Source of the DNA: Nannobrachium achirus
Taxonomy: Eukaryota; Chordata; Actinopteri; Myctophiformes; Myctophidae
DNA: 64,000 nucleotides
Direction of reading: 5' to 3'
Assembly (NCBI GenBank): GCA_963921795.1
Contig: OY997642.1
Location: 40,293,340 to 40,357,339, forward strand
This document shows, piece after piece, positions 1-15,627 of this stretch (its first letter is position 1; each line of letters opens with the position of its first letter). The position numbers and the translations under genes are program-made. A model generated the notes under the pieces. That model saw only the letters and a list, made by a program, of their open reading frames with translations. It did not search any database and was not told where the DNA came from.

Positions 1-60
1 TATATCGTGCAATGGTGTTGCTTGCCAAAAATAACAGATTTTCAGGCTAACAAAGCATAG

Positions 61-245
61 CTGGGGCGCCCTGATGGCTCACCTGATAGAAGGCATACGC
101 TCAGTCCTTGAGCAGCTGGCCCAGGTTACAATTTGACCTGAGGCTCTTTGCTGCATGTCCTTCCCCATCTCCCTCTGCTTGTTTCCTGTTTCTCTCTCAC
201 TGTAACTAGGTGAATGAAGCATGAAAATGCCACAAATAAATCTAA
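61..245 (+). repeat. tRNA-derived SINE, degenerate
   Basis: The head reads like a tRNA promoter (A-box-like tggctcacctg, weak B-box ggttacaattt). The body, gctctttgctgcatgtcc followed by a C/T-rich tract and cctgtttctctctcactgt, is the body seen in the SINEs at 14579 and 59945. It lies in the first intron of dipk1a as far as can be seen. No clear A-tail or target duplication was found. Confidence 0.65.
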
Positions 246-552
246 AATGCAAACTTGAAAATATTTTGAATTTTTTAGTCACACACTACTGAGTATATTA
301 GGCTTTATGCAGCTGTACAGTAGAGTCGTCTGTCCTGCTGTGTACCCGAAACCAGCATTGAAACTATAATTAAAATATAAAGAAGAATTCTGCTGATACC
401 TAGACTAAGGCAAAGTGGTCTAAGACACTCACCTTTGAAGTTTGAACCATGTATACCCTATCTAGCCTTGGCTCAGATCCTGCCAAAGATCTTACTCCTG
501 TACCTGAGGAGGTCACCAATGGATGATTTTTGGCAGAGATGTTATTTTTTAT

Positions 553-559
<7 letters not shown>

Positions 560-620
<61 letters not shown>
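560..620. repeat. (CA)n microsatellite
   Basis: An uninterrupted CA dinucleotide tract of about 60 bases in dipk1a intron 1. Open frames across it are only His-Thr repeats and are not genes. Confidence 0.97.
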
Positions 621-622
<2 letters not shown>

Positions 623-1193
623 TGGGGTGGAGTTTTCCCTTTAAGCCAAAAACAGGAGGCCCCTGAATCCCTGATTATGGCTCACAATGACAACAGTGTA
701 ACACATCAAAGTCAAAGGCATTTTTGTCCCATCTCTTTCATATTCCAATGGGATTTATTTAGTAACAGCAGCTGTTGGGCCGAAGTACTACAGAATAGAT
801 AAGTTGTTGTTGGCAGTGTAGCTTTTTCTGCCAAGTGTAGTGCAAGTACAGGGATTTGTCATTGTCAACTTACACATTAACGTAACATGACTGTATTTGT
901 AATGATCCACAATTTCCCTCCCAGTCCCGTATAGGTACAGTGCCAGACAAGTGACATTTGAAACCTGTGACAAAGATTACTGTAATTTAATGTTTTTTTT
1001 TTATCAGGTCTAACCCTTAAGTCTTGAATCACATGTCATGTCAGACTAAATAGAATTTCCTTGGTTTTCGTCAAAACTGAGCGCTCCTAAATAAAAGGGC
1101 CATTGTTGTTGACTAGTTGCTGTTCATTCACTACATTGCTATGGGACTCCCACCCTGCTGTACTGCATGTGATCAGGGTTGATTATTTTAAAT

Positions 1194-1662
1194 CCGTATG
1201 CCAGGGAGTGAGGGGACTTCAACATTTTCAGGCCAAGGACCCCTTAGCTGAGAGAGAGATGAACAGGGACCCCCACAACCTTTTCGTAGATTCCATATAG
1301 TTTCATCGTTTGACAGCACCATCGTCAGTGTATGTTGGATTCATGTCAATTTGTGTTTTCAGACATTTAACCACTTGAACCGTCAATACTTAAAAAAACT
1401 TGACCTTTCACTCTGTACCTAGTCTGCTCTTTTTACCCTCTACACCAAACCTCTTTGTCGAAAATAGATGATCTACAAGCTCACAATGTAGATCTGCTTT
1501 TTGGCTATAGTTCTCAGAATATGGACGCTAGGGTTTAAATGGTTAATATAAAGAAGGAGAAAAAAAACTTTCTATCACACAAAGATTTGGAGGACCCCCT
1601 GTAGTAACTCTGAGGACCCCCCAGGGGTCCCGGACCCCCTGTTGAAGACCCTTGCCGTATGC
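1194..1662. mobile_element. Non-autonomous hAT element, 8-bp TSD ccgtatgc
   Basis: The element body is 1202-1654. The same 8 bases, ccgtatgc, stand immediately outside both ends (1194-1201 and 1655-1662), which is the target duplication length of hAT transposases. The ends carry gggacttcaac and, inverted, gttgaagaccc. The body includes two GGACCCC-rich blocks and the recurring core gatctacaagc at about 1470. A close relative with its own exact duplication sits at 38035-38456. No transposase is encoded. It lies in dipk1a intron 1. Confidence 0.88.
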
Positions 1663-1823
1663 AATTAATAAATAAAATGAGTGTCTGTAATACAGTGTAC
1701 TGTATATGTAATGTATGTAAACAACAATTAACACATGGGATTTATGTCCTTCACAAATTTAAAGTACAGAATCTTGTGGTTTGTTCCATCCTTTCTTTTT
1801 AAATTGTGCTTGTTTTTTTTTAG

Positions 1824-6177
<4,354 letters not shown>

Positions 6178-8437
6178 GTCAAGCGAGATCGAAGATATTT
6201 CTGTTAATGAGGTGTAAATTATGAAGGTCCTATTGTACAGCTGAAAAATACAAGCAAACACTTTGATAAAGCAATTAGTCAATTATTTGGTTTTAGAATA
6301 AAGTTGACTGGCAGATCCTACCTTCTCTGCCTGAAATTGGGTCACTCCTCACAAAGCTTTGGGATACATACAGTATGTGTGCTGTGCAGTGAGATATTCA
6401 CTCGGATGAACACAATATTTGCATGTTTGGGGGGAGGGGGGGGGGGGGGGGATAACAATAAGTTACAATAGGAATCACATTTGGATCCATTGACATCCAT
6501 ATCATCTCTACACATTTTCTACCACACTGGATCAGAGAAATGATATGATGAAAGTGATTATACTAAGTTCATGTTGGAAACAACTGCTGTTTTGACCTAG
6601 TCATGCTGTTGCAATCTGAGATTCATGATGTTATTATATGGGCTTTGTACCCTCACACAAGTTTATTCCATGAAGGAACATGGAAGTTGATTAACTCAAA
6701 GTGATTGTTGCTGTATGAACTAGTGCTGGGTGATAAGACGTAAAGACCAATGGTCCATGTCAATGTAAAAAACTGTGCAATTCAGCTTAATGTTATGTAT
6801 ATATTTACAGAAATCAGACTTGACAAACAAAATATCTAGATTAAAATCTCTAATAGAAATGGTCACTGACTCAACAATAGATTAGAAGTCAAAGATGCAT
6901 TATTTGGAAGGAGACTTGGTGAAATCAAGGATAAATAAAGAAGTAGCGGAGAGACTTTTTAGGGAACATTATTCACTTTCACGTCATTGAAAAATACACC
7001 AGAAATATTATAATATAACAGTAATATTGTAATTGTCTATTGAATTTTTGTAACATAAAATTGTGTATACGGTAACTCAAATATCACCCAGCACTGGACC
7101 ACTTTGAGAGATTATTACATCCTAAAGTTAAACAAGTATGGTAAAGTGAAGCAGTTTTTGAAGCTTCATATTTGATCATTCACAATGATGGTGAATGTTT
7201 TGATTTTCAGTATTCCATAGGGATCGTATCTGTAGTCAGTATAATTGACTGTGCTGGATATTTCACAGACTTGACGTTGACAATGCTGCATCAAGAGTGA
7301 AGCTAGATTTCTTAAAGTTGCTGAAGAATGACAATGAAAAAGTCCAATTTGTATTAACTTAAGTTTTTCAATTTATCTATGGTGCCATGAAAAAGAAAAA
7401 CCGATGCTGAAAATAGACTCGATGAATGTTTACCACTGATGACGGTACATTTTAGTCTGCGGAAGTTTGGACAGATTGTTTTTATGGAGCTTCTGTCCAC
7501 AATTAAGGAGATCTTGGATGACAAGATCTTGGATGACAACTGTGATTTAATTGATCAATCCACTTTGATGCACACTTATGCATATATGGAGGTCTTTAAC
7601 CACTTTAGATGTTACTTTGGTAGTCACACTAACAAGAGGAATGAATGTGTCTGAAAATAGATTTCACCTATAAAGCATGTCACAGAAAAAGAAAGATGGT
7701 CATCATGACCAATGTGGCTGTTTAAGTTTGCAATATTGTGAACGTGTTTACCATTTTGAAATTGAAACCAGCATGATTTTGCACAATAAAGTCCAACTAA
7801 AATTTTCAATGGATTCATATTTTCAAATGAAAACCAGGCTGGATGCATGTGGCAATTGTTATAAGTCAATGGGCATGTCATAGGCAGAAAATGTTTCAGA
7901 TCTACAAAGCTCACGGCCTGAGCAGTTTGATAAATGGTGAAAATCGGATGCAAATGTATAACTGAATTCAAAATTCCCTTTAACAATTTTAGATTTGCTT
8001 ATAAGCTCAATGTGTGCCAAATAACATGTTATTCTTTACTCACTTGTGATTCATCCTTCTTAAAGGGCCACTTCACCTTTGGGACACGATCAACACAATC
8101 CTGAGTTATTTGTGTTCAATCTGTTTATTTTAGTATTTCAGCATGACTAGTGATTCATTTTGCATCATCAGTGATGCGTTTTGCATCATGCAAAACGCAT
8201 CACTAGTACATGCTGAAATACAAATATATCTCAAAACAGATTGTGAACACAAAAAATAATCGGGTTGTCCCAGTGGTGAAGTGCCCCTTTAAAATAAAAG
8301 ATTTCTAAAAGAATATATATATATTGGCACTATCAAAATCCAAACTTAAGTACATTATACAGAATGCTTAAGACAGAAACATTCAATCATGAATTGAGGA
8401 GACAAAATATTTGCATTTGAGATTTATTTTCTGTGAT
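6178..8437. other. dipk1a 3' UTR and convergent gap to rpl5
   Basis: Holds the dipk1a 3' UTR with AATAAA at 6297-6302, a G-run near 6428-6450, the MITE at 8060-8292, and the short 3' UTR of rpl5 on the other strand (AATAAA complement at 8423-8428). The remainder, 6460-8050, is AT-rich and shows no gene. Confidence 0.75.
8060..8292. mobile_element. Palindromic MITE
   Basis: Terminal inverted repeats ttaaagggccacttcacc and ggtgaagtgcccctttaa bound the element. The middle folds back again around gcatgactagtgat and atcactagtacatgc, with gatgcgttttgcatcatgc near the centre. It lies between the dipk1a and rpl5 3' ends and has no coding capacity. Confidence 0.8.
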
Positions 8438-11400
8438 TTATCCGTCCCCTTCCTCTTGTTCCTGCGCTCGTAAGAAGCTTGCCTTTTTCTGGGCAACGCG
8501 GTCCTTCCTCTGTGCCAAGGATAACTTGGCACGGTTCCACCTGCCACGGGAAGAGGAAACAATGAGTCCATTAACATTCAGTAGAGCAGAGGAAGGAGAC
8601 GCCAATTCATTCTGCATTTTGATGCCCTCCCAGTCCCCATTATTCATGACTTCTAACATGCACTTGGAGGGAATGTTATTTTTTCTCTGTATTAATATTT
8701 AATGCTGGAATCTAGTCCAGTATATAGCTAAAATGCCACCGTGTTCACGGGTTGATGATTCGGTGGCCTTCTGGATAGCAAAAACATTCCCAAAGAAATC
8801 TCCAACACCTTCCAAGACCTTTGATTTTGTTTTAACAAAGCCTATGGAGCTCAGAAACCCACCTCTTCTTTTTGATGTCTTTCTTGGGTTTCTTTTCATG
8901 AACAGGATTCGCTCGGATTGCAGAATGTGCTTTTTTGTACATCTCTTCTACCTGAAAAAGATCAAATGAACCCCAGTTATTAAATATGGTGCATATATAT
9001 CATGCAGCACTGGATCCCAACAGGATCATGCTTCTTTCAGCCCCGTCTTGAAAGGACAGTAAACATCAACCAATGCAAATGAAGGACCAACTACATTTTG
9101 CTCAGCTTGATTAGTATAATCATTAAGAAGCAGATAAACTGACAAAACATACTGTTGTGAGTGAAACTGACAAAACATACACTGTTGTGAGTGAAACTGA
9201 CAACTCAACACTGGGTTATGTGGGCTACATTTGAAAAACCATGATAAGTCTTACAGTGTCTGCTGTGACGCCGTTTTTGATGAAACGTGAAAACTGCTTC
9301 TTGTAGGCCTCCTCGTCCTCCTCAATCAGGTACGACATGTAGTCTGAGATGTTCATGCCCAAGATGTGTTTGCGATGCAGTTCTGCATTGAACTCTTTGC
9401 TCTCTGCATCGTAACCAGGGAAACGCTTGAGGCTAGAACAAAGACGACAGAGATCAATATTTGTTCATACTGTACAGTATGTTGATTATTTAACAACTGA
9501 AACTATTCTCCTGCTATGCTTTGGTTCATGCAGCTTCTCTCAGCCCCGTCTTGAAAGGACAGTAAACATCAGCTAATGCAAATGAAGGACCAACTACATT
9601 TTGCTCAGTGTGCTTCTTATCATCATCAAGAAGCAGAGAACCAGCCAACACAGTATCATATCAGTCATTAATAACAGGGTGATTACTTTGTTTCACCGTC
9701 CCATAGTCAATGGCCTAAACACACCAGACCACTTACTGGTAACTTACTTATACTTTTCACTGACCTGTGAGGGATAGCAAGCCCACCATCAACAGCTCCC
9801 TTTAGTGCTCCAAACACCTTATTGCCTGTACTGGTTCTGGCTAGGCCTGCATCCAGGAAGCAGGTAAAGGCACCCGGCTGTCCATCAATGCTCTCCACAT
9901 TGAATTCGTCACCCGTCACCTCCACCTGGCCCTCGTACACCTGATCTAGGCCAAACTTATTGAGCAGCTGATGAAAGGAGAAATAACGAGGGAAAAAAAC
10001 GTAAGGATCCCAGAAAAATAAACTGGTTATAGTTTATGTTGTGTACCTATTGTATTAAATAAATCGCAACACCTCAACAGCCTCCTTTTGGCAGCCCAAA
10101 ATCACTGATTTGAAAAAAATTTAAAACTATACGAAAGCAACATCTGCTGTGCTCCATCAGCGCAAAACCAGCATTACTGGGCATGGGGTGGCTGATCATA
10201 GGTGCCGAACTGCCAACATCAGCAAATGTCACTTATGTGGTGTGCTTGTGCATATGCGCGTCATCCCTTACCCTCCGGGCCAGCAGCAAGCCAGTGCAGT
10301 ATGCTGCAGCATAGTTTGTTAGGCCTACGGGAATCCCATATTTGGGCAGTTCGTGAGAGTACGCCGCAGCTACTATGTGGTCTCCCTCAATCTTGGCATA
10401 GGCAATCTGAAATAGACACAGGCAGAAGTGTTGGGTATGATGGCAATGTTGGTGAACACTTTACACCAAAAAGCGCTATTTTTGCAAACAAAGAAGTCAC
10501 AACTGTTGGCAAAACCACCCATTAGCTGAGCATACAATGACGTTAAGTACCAACTAAGACATGAATTTACTTTAGGACACTGGTTTGGTGTTTCAACCAA
10601 CCTGGCAGCAGATATCCCTGTTGGAGAACCTAACTATGATGCGGTATTTGGGCGTGTTGTACTTGTTCTTCTCCTGAATGACCAGGCGCTTCCGGGCAAA
10701 GTAGTCCGTTTTGCCCTCTGTAAAAAATGGTGACAGTTATTTCAGTACCGTCTTAATTACGAAAATTCTAATAAGGAGGGCAACACAATGGTACTATGCA
10801 GCAGTTTCTAAAACATGCATTATTTGGTAATTAATTTACCTCGCCTCCTCCTGAACTTCACTTGGTACCTCTTGAAATATTGCTTGCTCTTCACCACTTT
10901 AACAAACCCCTGCAGACACACAAGCATATCACGTTAGAAATATGTCTACAACATTCTTTAATAGGGCAAGTTATATTGTTTAGGTTAAACCAATGTTGGT
11001 AGTTGATACAAAGGTTAACGCACTATATTCATGGCTTGCATTAATGTTGTAGTCCTACACCGGCCATGTTGAGGACCAACACACTACAGGTGATCTGATT
11101 GGCGTAGATTAGAACATTAGTTCTATGCCAATCAGACAAATTGAAAACGCCTGTGTTGGTCCTCAACATGGTCGTTTAGGACTACAAATGAAACGACTAC
11201 AAATGAAACGCATGAATTCTGATGGTAATCATTGCTATCGAGCTTGAAAACCACCATTCAAAGTATAATACGGTTCAATTATGGATAAGTGGCGCCATGT
11301 TCTATTCGGTTCCTCCACGGCAAGCTGTAACAGCCAGGGGTCGCTCAAGTCTCTCCAGACCAGCTCTTTAGTAAACAGAAAATATATTTTCAGGCGGCTT

Positions 11401-12069
11401 GCCAATTTCAGGCAATCAGAAAAGATTAGGCTACACATAGTGCAGCGTATTGCGTCTGCTCACATCCAATTAAACATATTCTTCTGTATGAGATTCAAGC
11501 TAATGTATTGCTATCCCGACCTGAGAAATGCATTTTGTGTTTCCATTAAGAGGTGAAGAGACACCTGGTACTACTGACCAATTGCTCAGCTCTAACTGTT
11601 AGTAGGCCTACAGTATTTTTTCGAAAATAGAAGATGTACAAGTCCGCGTTGTGAGCTTGTATATTTGGCTATTTTCGTGGTGTATTTGCTAGGGGTTAAC
11701 TAACTTTAACTAACGTCAAAAACTGCCCAAAAGATAAATGACATCCGATGACATATCCAAAATGACACTTGCTCAATCTACAATGTTAATTTACACAGAT
11801 AGTGGTCAGCGTCAAAAGTATCGTATAATCTTGTTGCGGTGATTCTTATTAAAAAAAAAGAACATAATCGTAGGACTCTGGGCAGGCAGGCAGACACGGC
11901 CATTTGCGCCACGCTGGAAGTTTTCGCAGAACCGGCAAAACATAACGCAGCCAGAATCCGACGCCATCTGAACACCAAACCACTATTAATATGAACGTGC
12001 GTTTGAAGTACTTGTTTACACATCCAGTTGTCTTGTTTTAAACGTATATTAATGTTATTTGCTTACCAT
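8438..12069 (-). CDS. rpl5: 60S ribosomal protein L5 (uL18)
   Basis: Complement of 12067-12069 (ATG only), 10840-10909, 10602-10717, 10272-10406, 9765-9967, 9255-9432, 8863-8951, 8438-8540. Total 897 nt, 298 residues (human 297). Reading [19 protein letters not shown], then [11 protein letters not shown], the glycine-rich [17 protein letters not shown]-type segment (here [17 protein letters not shown]), [16 protein letters not shown] and a basic C-terminus. The start codon occupies the last three bases of exon 1, as in mammals. The C-terminal residues (QEQEEGDG) differ from human. RPL5 binds 5S rRNA with RPL11 and is built into the large-subunit central protuberance; free 5S RNP inhibits MDM2. 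Introns 5 and 6 each carry a SNORD21-like snoRNA. The poly(A) signal is at 8423-8428. It is convergent with dipk1a and divergent from gfi1, as in human. Confidence 0.97.
9030..9131 (-). ncRNA. snord21: SNORD21-like C/D box snoRNA, copy A (rpl5 intron 6)
   Basis: On the minus strand a terminal stem gcttctt/aagaagc encloses a box C-like aatgatta (one base off RUGAUGA), D' ctga, C' ttgatgt and D ctga. The D-adjacent guide tttcaagacgggg matches the SNORD21 guide for 2'-O-methylation of 28S rRNA. It lies between rpl5 exons 6 and 7. A second copy with a perfect box C is in the intron upstream. SNORD21 is hosted by RPL5 in mammals, which supports the call. Confidence 0.85.
9533..9634 (-). ncRNA. snord21: SNORD21-like C/D box snoRNA, copy B (rpl5 intron 5)
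   Basis: On the minus strand the stem gcttct/agaagc encloses box C gatgatga (perfect), D' ctga, C' gctgatg and D ctga, with guide tttcaagacgggg before box D. About 70 bases are nearly identical to copy A at 9030-9131, so one arose from the other. This is the better-formed copy and sits in the intron between exons 5 and 6, where I recall human SNORD21 also resides. Confidence 0.9.
11047..11187. repeat. Inverted repeat (fold-back) in rpl5 intron 1
   Basis: Outer arms of about 36 bases (catgttgaggaccaacaca and its complement, with a few mismatches near the tips) enclose inner arms ctgattggc / gccaatcag around gtagattagaac-att-agttctat. The right side is followed by a 15-base unit gactacaaatgaaac present twice (11180-11209). 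Probably a MITE; no target duplication was established. Confidence 0.75.
11625..11690. repeat. Copy of recurrent palindromic core element (rpl5 intron 1)
   Basis: cgaaaatagaagatgtacaag and, inverted, cttgtatatttggctatttt form a hairpin related to the core found in the hAT elements at 1202, 38035 and 44565. The surrounding element could not be delimited. Confidence 0.5.
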
Positions 12070-12276
12070 TTTCAAAGGTATATCACGTCCTCCTGGATCG
12101 ACAAGATTTCAATACGGAAGCCCGCTGACGAAGCAGATTTTGAGCGATTGCCTCAGCTGTTTAAACGCCATTTCCTGTCTCTTTAGCGCCCGCTACTGCA
12201 CGGGGGCTGAACTGAAGCTACACGACTCAATAGGGGGCAGCAGTGTATGTATTAGTAAAGTATAATATAGGCTATT

Positions 12277-12381
<105 letters not shown>

Positions 12382-13432
12382 ATTTACGCAAGAGACTGAG
12401 GTACACTGTCTTCATGTCTATATTGTTGTTTGGATATTTAAACCTTTTAAATAATAATAATAATACAATTTGTATTTTTCTTAAATTATATAATACATAA
12501 CTGCAAAATACTTCACCAACTCTTTTATACCAGTAAACTTGCATTGTGACAATAGAGTGTAAAGTTGAGTTGTAAATAACATGCAACAAACTGCATACTG
12601 TAACTATATTTGTATGAGCATAGTGGTTGCAGCTCTTCTGGACAACTAGATCTCCTTAAAATTATGCCTATGGCCCATATTGGTCGGATCGAGGGTTCTG
12701 GACAACCGCCTATCCGACTGCGGGCATGTCATGACAGTTGTTTGAACGGTATCCGGTCACCTTGCCAAAAATCCAATTCGCCAAATTGTCCACGCTCATT
12801 GGGCAGGCTTGTCAATGCTCCTGGATTTGCCAGGATGATTGGCAATTACATCTACTAAGGATGTCTTACTTTGCTTATCAAATCTGTACACCTACATTTG
12901 GCATTTTAAGGCTGAAATTGTACCCGCCTGATAAAAGTATCAAACATGCACAAAATTCAACAGAACACAGGAAAATATAGGCTATAGGCCTATCTGTTAA
13001 GAAGTTTTGGGGGGAGGACCACCAGACTCCGGTTGGGGAGTTCTGTGCACCCCTTAAAAAATGAATCTCCTGGATTTTCCTGACTGACAGTCCAATGTTG
13101 ACAACCCTGCTCATTGGCGAGGTGTCCTATAGCAAGTTGATTTTTGGCGAAGTGACCTGTATTTGTTTGAACGTTTTTTTAGATAGTGAACTACAGACAC
13201 ACGGACAGAGCATTCATAGTAGGATTAGTCCCCACCAGGCTGGATGGCTTGACGGAGAGACACACTTAGACAGGGAGACAACAATCCATGTGTGTATCTG
13301 TAAACAGCTAGTCTCTCAAGAACAGCCTAACTGAGCTCGAGACTGAGCTCCAGTTAAAAGGATCGACCTTTTCTTTGACGATGGCTAGCCAGATTGGTAA
13401 ACAGCTAATCTCCGGCACCATTTAACCTATCA

Positions 13433-13790
13433 TCATGAAACTCAGCAAGCACACTCCCAGAAGGCAAAGGAACACCATAAACATTTTTAAATTGGCCTCA
13501 TGGTGGCATGATAACAGCTCGCTTCATGTTTTGGCCTATAACTCTTGAATCTTAGGTTGTACAATCAAATTATACTTTCCCTGAATTTCTTGGATCATGT
13601 ACCAACTACCCATATATGAAACTCACACAAATCAGGGCACATTAAGTCATGTGATCAGATTTTCCATATTCCATTCAAATTGGCTATGACTGCCTACAAC
13701 GTTTGTGGGCCCTGGCCCCTGGGTAGGCAACCCGGCCTGCTGGAGACCTGTGCTCCAATGGCCGCACGTTTCTAGTTATTACTATTATTA
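13433..13790. repeat. Dispersed repeat of the 'cctcatggtggc...ctagtt' family, partial
   Basis: Shares several lines with the larger copy at 30310-31370: tggcctcatggtggc, tcatgtgatcaga, catattccat, gattggct-like aattggctatg, gagacctgtgctc and a terminal tttctagtt. Here only one unit is present. Family not identified. Confidence 0.65.
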
Positions 13791-14578
13791 TTGTTTTGTT
13801 TTTGTGGAGGCAGCTTAAACTTTGCATTCTTCTTTGGTTAAAGGAATGGGTTCATAAGCTCTGAGAAGCTGTGTGAAATCACACCAAGAGTTTAGGTTAT
13901 CTCTATGTATCATTTTTATTTTATTTAGAATAGAATAGACCCGACTCCTTGGGGTGTTTATTATGTACCGACTGGTATGTATACACATAAAGTAGGTGAA
14001 ATTATAACTATAACCTATAACAACTTTGAGCAGTGAGCAGCTATAGGATTGAAAGGATTCTACAGTGCTCGGGAGGGGTTAAGAGTCTTGCTCAGGGACA
14101 CAAGTTGACATTGCTGGTCTGGCCTGAAAACATGTCAGTTATTAATTTCATGAAAATCTGTTTTGAGAGATTAATCTCTCTTTAACAGCCAGGATAGCCT
14201 ACTTATCATTCATCTGGGTTGTGAAATTTCACATTTCAAAAGAATGCTGAGTTGGGGTGAAATAGGCTAATGAAGAAATATCTTAACATTGGGTGGAGAA
14301 GTCAGGAACATGGTGAATCTTTTCAGAGCATGAATCAGAACTTTTGTCAATGCGTACTCTAGAATTTCTTTAGCACACCATCATGCAGAGCATGAGTCAT
14401 ATTAGGCTAGATTGAATGTTTTCCCAATATATGACCAGGTTTGGATCTCACATTATGCATACTTGCATAAGTCAGCCTGAATAAAAAGATTATTGTTCAG
14501 TAGACGTCAGATTATAACCTGAAAGTCCAAAATATTATGTTGTTTGAAGAGACACTCAATCTTAAAAGGGTCACATTA

Positions 14579-14760
14579 GGCCCGGGCAGCCGGCGTGGTA
14601 ATCCAGGCACCCTAGGCTGCAATGCCAACATGACAGTGCGTCGCTGTTTCGAATCCCGTTCCCGACAACCTTTGCTGCGTGTCACTCACCATCTCTCTCC
14701 CCTTTTCCTGTCAGTCTACTGTCCTATCAAAAGGCATAAAAGCCCCCAAAAAGAAATTTT
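14579..14760 (+). repeat. tRNA-derived SINE
   Basis: tRNA-like head with B box gtttcgaatcc, then ctttgctgcgtgtcactc, a C/T-rich stretch, cctgtcagtctactgtcct and atcaaaaggcataaaagccc, ending in A-rich sequence. Same family as the reverse copy at 59945-60157. Confidence 0.8.
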
Positions 14761-15533
14761 AGGGGGAAAAACTTCCTGTTAATGAATATTTATATAGTAA
14801 TTGTGGGTGAGCCCTCCTCTCACTATTAAATCATAGTTTACAAGGATGGTCATGAGAAACCTAAATGACGGATTCAGCTTGTGAACTGTTCTTGAACCTA
14901 AAGAAAATCTGTTGTCATTGAATCTGTTGACCACACCTAACCAGCAAATTGGTAATTATTATTATCACAGCAAGGAATTTGACAATGATAGTAAGCCTCC
15001 TAATTCCTCATTCACTTTTTCCCAGTCAAGGCAGATGCTGTCTAGAGCCGCCCTATATGAAACATCCTCTGCTGTGATTAATACAATAGATGTGGTCATT
15101 CACAGAGTTCACCATAGACCGCAATGGTCATAAAAGAGGACTGGAATGTAATAAGAAGTATCAGAATGCATTGATTACACATTTTAGGCTGAAGGCCAGT
15201 TCCAATAGCAGCATGTACCATGTCAGAACTCAACATGAAGCATTATATTTCAGAACATGGCTGCTTTTAACATACCATTGTTTTATATACAGTTATGTCG
15301 ATGGAAGAGTCAATGGTTGTTATGTGTTGTTGTTGATCAATCCTTTGGTGACTTATTAGCCACAGTAGAACAGAATCCCATGCTTTTCTAATGTTTTATC
15401 TATAATCTAGCGCTGTGAGTGTGAGTGGTTAACATTGGTTACAGGCAGCCATGGAATGCAAGGCCTCTTTTAGCTTCTCTATTTTCCAGTAAAAGTGGAA
15501 AGCTGATCAATGCTCATTACTCACAGTTACAGG

Positions 15534-15535
<2 letters not shown>

Positions 15536-15588
<53 letters not shown>

Positions 15589-15627
15589 ATATATTTTATA
15601 TATAATTTTTTTTTTTTTTTTTTTTTA
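15536..15627. repeat. (TA)n microsatellite with poly-T
   Basis: About 50 bases of TA repeats, degenerate TATATTTTATA, then about 22 T. Intergenic. Confidence 0.95.
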
